Below are positions 57,603 to 64,000 of a stretch of DNA of 64,000 nucleotides, piece after piece; position 1 is the first letter of the stretch; each line of letters begins with the position of its first letter. The notes below the pieces were generated by a model, which made no database searches, was not told where the DNA came from, and was given only the letters and a program-made list of their open reading frames with translations. A program made the translations under genes and the position numbers. Origin of the DNA: Erythrophleum ivorense (taxonomy: Eukaryota > Streptophyta > Magnoliopsida > Fabales > Fabaceae); NCBI GenBank assembly GCA_026724425.1, contig JAIUCV010000023.1, positions 1,054,001 through 1,118,000 on the forward strand. Direction: 5' to 3'.

Positions 57603-58020
57603 AAAAACAATTGCGCACGATATTTAGGTTATAAGTACTAGTAAATAAAATTATGATATTCAACTAAAATAAGTAAATAATATAAATCTAAATGTCAAAT
57701 TCTTGCTAAGACATACCGCGTGCATTGTACCGATTCCTGGCTAGTTTTTTTTTTATTAATTTTTTTGTAAGTAAAATATCAATCAACGCAAGATAATTAA
57801 CATGAGCAGGTTAGTCGTTTTCCAACACAGCCTGGGCATATATAACGGTTTAGGTTGAGGGATGCATTTGATTTGTTCAATATATACAGTATATCTGATT
57901 TCAATATTTCAACCTTCAAAACATGCTTGGTCAACCTAATTGATCGAATTAAAAATCACCAAAGGGCATACTGGTCCATTCATAGCCCCATTTTTTACGG
58001 AGCAAACTGAACTGAAGCTA
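57603..58020. other. Noncoding flank, upstream region of the first peptide gene
   Basis: The first ~90 bp are the right half of the third copy of the 183-bp repeat. The stretch 57850-57950 (TTTGATTTGTTCAA, TTCAACCTTCAAAACATGC) resembles 62690-62745, upstream of the decayed third peptide unit. Confidence 0.5.
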
Positions 58021-58027
58021 CCACGCC

Positions 58028-58035
58028 TATATATA
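58028..58035 (+). promoter_or_regulatory. TATA box of the first peptide gene
   Basis: TATATATA lies about 170 bp before the ATG at 58204, following CACGCC and preceding a pyrimidine-rich leader. Confidence 0.5.
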
Positions 58036-58203
58036 TTCCTGGCCTCCTTCTATCAAACACATTCCCAAGCCCATCAACATTATTCTATACGTACCAAACT
58101 CTTTCAATTAAGAGCTTGCTAGACCAAAACCAAAACAGAGTACAGCACTTCGAAGCACAAAAAGAATATTTCAATTTGTTTCGTTTAGTTACAAGATTAA
58201 TTC

Positions 58204-58395
58204 ATGGCTTTCTCTTACAGGAACACCCTCTTCACACTTGTACTGGTCATTATCTTCGTCATACTGGTTGATTCTGCTCAATTTGGTGCAGCAAGGCCAC
58301 TAGAAGAGGACGATTGGTTCAGGGCATGTGGGCATCTTTTGCAGTCGCTTCAACGAGGCACTTCCACACCGTCAACTCCCGATCCAATTCATTGA
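58204..58395 (+). CDS. Small secreted-peptide precursor (63 aa), IDA-like/PIP-like
   Basis: ATG 58204 opens a 63-residue protein. Residues 7-22 are strongly hydrophobic, a signal peptide probably cleaved near DSA or GAA (about 24-30), just before the conserved-looking RPLEEDDW. After a short variable part, LLQSLQRG (45-52) precedes a proline-rich C-terminus TSTPSTPDPIH that ends at the stop. A basic residue plus G before a PSxP core recalls the C-terminal peptides of the IDA-like and PIP families, which act outside the cell on receptor kinases. The match is short, so the family is uncertain. It shares the RPL and LQSLQRG blocks with 59996-60304, so the two arose by tandem duplication. A TATA box upstream and AATAAA at 58591 support a transcribed unit. 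Single exon. Confidence 0.7.
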   Translation: MAFSYRNTLFTLVLVIIFVILVDSAQFGAARPLEEDDWFRACGHLLQSLQRGTSTPSTPDPIH

Positions 58396-58590
58396 TTCCT
58401 AAATGAAGGCTTCCAACCAATATGACCTGAAGTTCTCGGAACGCAATTATATGACAAGCTTGGTCATTGCATTTTTCTGGGAACAACCATAGATAGCAAG
58501 TGTAGTTGGGTTCCCATGCAATCCTTTTTGGTTTAGTTTTAATTTATTCATATTCCATTATTGTAATAAGTTTAACACAAGCTGTAATTC

Positions 58591-58596
58591 AATAAA
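58591..58596 (+). terminator. Polyadenylation signal of the first peptide gene
   Basis: AATAAA about 195 bp after the stop codon, within a T/A-rich 3' region. Confidence 0.5.
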
Positions 58597-58639
58597 ACAA
58601 TAATCTGATATATGCTTTTAGCTCAATTTCACGTTATTT

Positions 58640-59900
58640 AATTACCCTAAGCCTGATCTTTTTGGTGGCATTATGCTGCATGATTTAATTTCCCCATCCG
58701 CCACAATAATAGCCCCATTCCTTGAAAATTTCCTTATTTCAACTTTTGTTACAATTCCTAATAAAGACCAGCTGGTGACGTACGTTATATGAATTATATA
58801 CGTGCTATGTCTGCTGGTAGAAAAAGTTTGATGATTAATAATAGTTTGAACATAACCCAGCAATAGTTTGAGGACCGTTCGCTTGCGAAGAGTTAGGTCG
58901 AATTTCTTGGTTTTTAATTCAAACATCACTTATGGGCTTATTCTTTTCTTTTTCCCTATCTTAGTAGCTAGCAAGTCCATTGCCTTGACGTCTGCACTAT
59001 GAACGATTAAATTTCTATATATTACAAGCATAATACGAAGAATTTTAGGTGTAGGCACGTTGTTTTTTTTAAATTAAAAACTAATTTATTTATTTTAAAA
59101 TCTTATAAGTATCATTTAAATAACGATTATTTTGTTAAAACTAATTCATAATTTAAGTCCAATGCTTCAAAATAAAGTTATTTATTACTTTGATATATTC
59201 GCAAATTTTACTAATTATAATTTTATATTGGATAACCATTTTTCAAAGTATAATTATTTTATCAAAACTATTATTTAAATTAAAATTTTAGAATAAATGT
59301 ACAAATTAAAATAAAATAACATCCTATCTAAAAAACATCGTTGAAGAGAATTTGTTTTACTATAAAATTTAACACTTAAGAAAAAAAATTAAGAAGAAAA
59401 ACAATAACTCGATGCAAAGAGGACAACCTGCCGTCCAATGTGGAAAGTGGAAAGTTGAAATAGACTATCATGTGGGAGAATCCATTTAGCAAAATAAATA
59501 AGAAAATTGTGGAAGAGACTAAAATTGAATCTCTTCCCACTTCTCAGTTGGAGGTTAAAAATTTCAATGTGCTATGTAAGACCAGTAATTTTGGTGATAG
59601 CTTACTTGCTTTTGCTTTAAAGTTTGCTTGCCAAACAGTGGATCGGGTCGTGTAATTACTGATCTTCTCTTTCCTTTCCTTCCCTACCTTTTGAATCACA
59701 TCCACAAGACCCGTTTTGCCTTTCTAGTTACGTGTCTTTCCTATATTCTAACGCCATTCAATTTTCTAAGTTCCAACAGTAGCTCAGTCGTACTTTTAGA
59801 AAATTCTTGGCAAAGCCTTAATTTAAAGTTTAAACGCAACAATGTAGAAAAAAAGAAGAATATAGAACAAAATTTCTTCCATAAGTAGCCATTAATACTG
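58640..59900. other. Noncoding spacer between the two peptide genes
   Basis: AT-rich. Short frames at 58642, 59470 and 59628 have no signal peptide, domain or relation to the peptide genes. Confidence 0.45.
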
Positions 59901-59995
59901 CGAGCAGCATACTCACCCCAACTCAACAAAAAAGAAAAAAGATTGATTGATTTTCTTTCTTAAAACTCATCCAGCTTTTACCTTCATATGCGAAA

Positions 59996-60304
59996 ATGAG
60001 GTTTGTTGGGATGACAAAGAAAAGCTTGTTGATTGTTATGCTGAGTGTAATGGTTTTGTTTGGCTGTGTGGAAGTCGGAGTGATGATGAGGCCATTGCAA
60101 GGTGACGGAATAGAATGGTTCAATAATAATGGGGTTGTCTTGCAGTCCCTCCAGAGAGGTCCAGTTGCGCCTTCAGCTCCAAACAGCTGTAGCACCGTTT
60201 CGGGAAGAGGCACAGGAACGTGCACCTTCAATGACATGAACGTCGCCGGCAAGCCTCTACATCGACCCCCTCCTTTTTCTCACTCTTCTCTTGATTTTGC
60301 CTAA
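59996..60304 (+). CDS. Small secreted-peptide precursor (102 aa), paralogue of 58204
   Basis: 102 residues from ATG 59996; an in-frame Met at position 6 (MTKKSLL) could be the real start. Residues 11-30 are hydrophobic (signal peptide), followed by MRPLQGDG (31-38). Then come VVLQSLQRG (47-55) and PVAPSAPNS (56-64), closely like the PIPPSAPS core of IDA-like peptides. Unlike its neighbour it continues for 38 residues with two cysteines (65 and 76, in CSTVSGRGTGTC), NDMNVAG and a proline-rich tail. The cysteines could form a small loop. It is probably secreted and processed after R54 or nearby; receptor and role are unknown. AATAAA at 60402 and AATAAG at 60498 lie downstream. No frameshift or stop. 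Confidence 0.72.
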   Translation: MRFVGMTKKSLLIVMLSVMVLFGCVEVGVMMRPLQGDGIEWFNNNGVVLQSLQRGPVAPSAPNSCSTVSGRGTGTCTFNDMNVAGKPLHRPPPFSHSSLDFA

Positions 60305-60504
60305 TTAATTAATTCAGAAATGTTACAGTTCTTGAAGGGCTACGTATCGAAGTCTTCAATTGCTTTCTGATACATGAATGTTGATAAACAGCGGATGAAC
60401 GAATAAACAAATCTTCTTCGATTACAATTCCATTTGTGTATGTAATTAGGACGGTATCTCTTGCTATGTGTGTGTGTGTATTCCATGTCTTCATGTTAAT
60501 AAGA

Positions 60505-62640
60505 ACAAAATGCAGACCCCCAGGACTTTGGGTTCCTTTGGTGTAAACTCTGGTTATATGCTAAAATTATTATTAGTTAAGGGAAAATTGTAGTTCTACT
60601 AAAATAATTGCAATTGACCCTTTAGGTTCATTGCATAACTTTTTTCTTTTGGGGTCCAAATTAGGCATTAAATCTAATTGAATTTGGAAATAAATGTAAT
60701 GAAGTTAATAAAACAAGGTCAATAATAGATTATTCAGTAGTGTTTCAATATTAAGAGTAAATATCTACAATATTTTGGGCAAATTCAGATAAATCTTTTG
60801 ATAGTTGATATTTGTTTTATACCAACGAGGGGACAGGGTACCCAATAACCTTATAAAATATATAACAATTAGACTAAATACATAAACTTATATATAAAAA
60901 TTATATATATCACAAACTTTATTCATTGCTTAACTTTTTTATTAGATTAATTTTTTATATTATTTGAAGTAATTAACAATTAGTCCAAAAAAAAGTAATT
61001 AGCAGGTATAAATATTGAAAATTTGAAATTTTAGAAGGTAAATATGAGTATAAAGTGTTTCGGAAATTCTTTATTTGATATCTATTATCCTAATATTTAT
61101 AAGATATATATATATATATATATTTTTTTTTTTTTTGACATTTTGAGTCTCCAATTAGATATCAGATATTTTGGGTGTGGCCGGGTATGAGAAATGTAAC
61201 ATTTTTCAAGTTTGAATATTGGAGCTCGGATTCAGATATCTAAACTTTGATTAGGCCTCGTCCCTTGCTATCAATTTTTAAATTAAGTTGAATATATGTA
61301 TATTGTACATAACTCTCTTTGCCAGAAGATCAATTTTTCTTCACAGTTCTCCCATATATTTCCATTTTCTCCCTAACATTAGACCAACTAACTAATAAGA
61401 TATGAGACTTAATCAAATAAAGAGGAAGCATATATAAGAGGCTTTTTGCGTGCTCTGAAGGCATATGCGATGTGATGTGTTTAATTTAGTTAGATTTAAC
61501 ATGCACTTTGTATAGTAAAAATTAAGGTATTAAGGGATAAATTATAATTTTTTAAGGATTGGGGGGACTTTGCAATTTTTTAAGGATAAATTATAATTTA
61601 AATTTATGGCCCTTTTGGTAATTCCTATGTAAAGGGATTATCTTCACATATTTTTTTTTTATAATATCTATTATACATTTATAATTATTATTTAACAGGA
61701 TCTCACTATTTTTTTTTATTATTTTAAATAAGGGTATAGAAGTTATTTCAATTCTCAAAATCACTTTTTTTATTTCTTTTATTATTACATTCATTTTACA
61801 TTCTTTATACCAACATAATAAAGTGTAATATCCAATTGATTAATGTTCTCAGAAAGAATAAGAGTGAAGAAATATGTTAATCACACGGCTTTGTATATTT
61901 TGATAATTAATAACAAAGCTATTACAAACTCATAAAGGCCATCATGTTTTCATTTAATTAAGAAGCAAATTTCATAAATCAATAAATAATGACACTGAAA
62001 GTGTGAAACAAAAGGAAATAAAGAAAATTTCAACGCGTATTCATTTAAAATTTATCTAGCTAGCTTGCCCTTTAATTAATTGAAATTTCCGTGTATGTTG
62101 CTGTAAAGAAAACGTGGCTCTTGCATTGAATTCCTAAAAGACAAACCTATCTATCTTACTCATCACGGTGTCTGACTCGGACATACTAGTCAGAAATGAA
62201 AGAGCCCTTCTTGAGCAGACACATGGAATGTTATACTATACCATACGGTCATGGTCTTATGCGCATATCATGCTGAATATTGACAAGATTCATATGATGC
62301 TCTTGACTTGCACTTTTGAATTTTGGTTTGGAATTTCAACACCTTTTTCATTCCTTTTTATTTCTCTGTGTGTGGGGGATAATTAAATGGGCTGCGTAAT
62401 TCTTCAATGTGGAAGAGATAAATTTTTTTTTTAGAGAAAGAAAATCTTGCTATAATAATTCCTAGCTAACTATGCCTTAGTCGTGTTGAAACCATATATC
62501 GTATTAATGGGGACTTATATATCTTTTTCCATGTCTGAAAAATGACTTAAATTAAGGAAAATGATATATATGTATATTGTTGTTTCTTATAGTGAGTTTG
62601 ACCTAAATATTTATATCTCCCAAACCCAAACTTATTTCGT
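60505..62640. other. Noncoding region
   Basis: AT-rich; a (TA)n-T16 tract near 61108-61136. No gene seen. The frames at 61591 and 62168 are not convincing. Confidence 0.45.
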
Positions 62641-62649
62641 ATATAACAT

Positions 62650-63290
62650 ACTCGTTTTTTAAATGGACTTTTTTGCTAAATGGGGGTTTGGGGTCAAAGT
62701 TACTTGTATTTGATTCGTTCAATTTCAACCTTCAAGCCATGCGCAGTCAAGTTAGACAATAGATTTTAAACCACACAATTAGTAAAGACTAGAGACATAA
62801 CCCCCTTTTAGCAAACAATAATAAATCAAAGTCAACTCTATAAATTTCATTACATACAAGCTCATTTTCTACCAAACTCCATCCAAAGCTTGACTCCAAG
62901 AAACAAATTGTGGGTATAATTGAATATATATAGATATATATATCTATAGTGATGTGAGCATCAGAGAATGATATTTATAGAAAATTTATTAGACATGTCC
63001 ACATAACTGTCTCACGTGATGTGGCGCCACACCCACTTTACCTGTATTTTGTTTGCTATACTTGCCATGTTAAACCAACACGTAACATACATCACAAGAA
63101 GGAAGACTTAAACTACAAAAGCCTACGTTTAGTTTCATTCAGTGACAGATCTTCAGGCTTATGCTCATCTTTAGAGATTGATAGCTCTCTCTTACAGGAA
63201 AGTTATCTTCAGGTTTATGCTCATTCTACCCTTGTTTTTTAGGTTGTCATCAGTTTAGGAACAATGAGGCCATTGCAAAATAATTAATGG
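62650..63290 (+). pseudogene. Decayed third unit of the peptide-gene cluster
   Basis: Upstream sequence at about 62690-62745 (TTTGATTCGTTCAATTTCAACCTTCAAGCCATGC) parallels that before the 58204 gene, and CTATAAAT at about 62838 may be a relic TATA box. At 63264-63278, ATGAGGCCATTGCAA is identical to codons 31-35 of the 59996 gene, but a stop follows at once. No signal peptide or PSxP core remains. The evidence is short matches only. Confidence 0.35.
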
Positions 63291-63369
63291 TCTACGTGAA
63301 AGTCATCTATTTGGAAATTATCTATTTCAATACCAACACTGTAAAGACCACAAACATATGCATATAAAG

Positions 63370-64000
63370 AAATTTGCCAAATAGAATTAGCTGAGATTGA
63401 AGCGTTTCTTTTCTTCTGTCAGGTCACTTTTTTCTGCTCTGCCGAAAATGCCCTCCATTAGTGCATTGGAAGAGCTGGGTTTTTGGTCAATTCCTCTGGT
63501 CATATCCTGTAGCTTGCCTCCTTTACCTGAACCACTGCTTTCGGTCGGAGAACACGGGAAGATAGCCACGTACGTCCATTTCTGTTCGTCCATTTTTGTT
63601 GCTACCTTGCTCTCTCTTTACTTCAATTTTCTGCACGACTTTCCCTGTTGCAGCCGAGCTCTGTTGCTCCATTTTTGGCTTCGGGTTCTGCGTGCTCTGG
63701 TTCAGCTGCCATCGTGCTCTGCTATTGCTTCTTGGCAGCTGGTTGTCGTGTAGATTTGCCTCCCTCTCGGTCTGCCATTTCAGTTTCTGGGTTGCTGAGC
63801 AAAAATCACGGGACACAACCAGAAAATCACCAACGATCATCTCTGTTTCTGTTGGAACTCGGGTTCTTTCCTTGCTTTGGTTTCTGCGAGTTGTTCCATT
63901 GCAGCTACCGTGTTTCTCTGGTCCATCTTGGTAGCCAAACCTTGTGTGGAGTCATTCCATTCAGGTTAGTATCTCGGCTCCCTTATGACTAGAGGATATC
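63370..64000. other. GC-richer segment, unidentified, running off the window
   Basis: Base composition changes sharply at about 63400. Frames on both strands overlap (plus 63397-63753, 63596-63934; minus 63387-63593, 63523-63840) and none shows a known domain. The minus frame reads PTESSGSGKGGKLQDMTRGI. It could be the edge of a gene, a leader, or another LTR; a CAGGTTAGT donor-like site lies near 63962. Confidence 0.35.

Noticed and set aside
1..64000. CRISPR arrays, bacterial operons, riboswitches, phage genes
   Set aside because: Nothing of the kind is present; this is plant nuclear DNA, and tandem repeats found have no regular spacers.
1..64000. tRNA or rRNA genes
   Set aside because: No cloverleaf with A/B boxes or rRNA core sequence noticed by eye. 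A tRNAscan-SE run would be decisive.

Overview
This is nuclear DNA from a flowering plant, most likely a eudicot. It is strongly AT-rich with long noncoding stretches, plant-type LTR retrotransposons, a Helitron end, a plant oxidosqualene cyclase first exon and small secreted-peptide genes. No bacterial, viral or organellar gene set is visible. The species cannot be fixed from sequence alone.

Most of the window is transposable elements. I placed boundaries by TG...CA ends, 5-bp target-site duplications (TSDs), primer-binding sites and matching LTR lengths. In order: a copia pol remnant (1-660); exon 1 of an oxidosqualene cyclase gene on the minus strand (3984-4184); a 2.4-kb solo LTR (7503-9898); a copia 3' remnant (10741-11150); a probable 4.8-kb solo LTR of Ogre/Tat type (11175-15960); remnants of a multi-exon host gene (about 17655-31345), split by a gypsy element (19082-27788) that carries three later insertions; a foldback repeat (32895-36525) holding a diverged 2.6-kb solo LTR (33702-36290); a 1.4-kb foldback element (40909-42308); a 183-bp tandem repeat (43011-43374); a young non-autonomous Tat/Athila-type LTR retrotransposon on the minus strand (43946-52721); a copia element with 188-bp LTRs (52861-57597); and at the right end a small cluster of secreted-peptide precursor genes (58204-58395, 59996-60304, and a decayed third unit near 62650-63290).

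The most unusual item is the 43946-52721 element. It has two 2369-bp LTRs about 1% diverged, a tRNA-Asp-type primer site, no reverse transcriptase, and one long reading frame (642 codons with a single internal stop) for an unrecognised acidic, serine-rich protein. Its LTR and two older solo LTRs elsewhere in the window (7503-9898, 33702-36290) all carry a dense cluster of ACGT-core (G-box/ABRE-like) motifs, so a regulatory block appears conserved in the family and dispersed over the locus. The genes most likely to work for the host are the two small secreted-peptide precursors and possibly the cyclase, whose remaining exons would lie left of the window.
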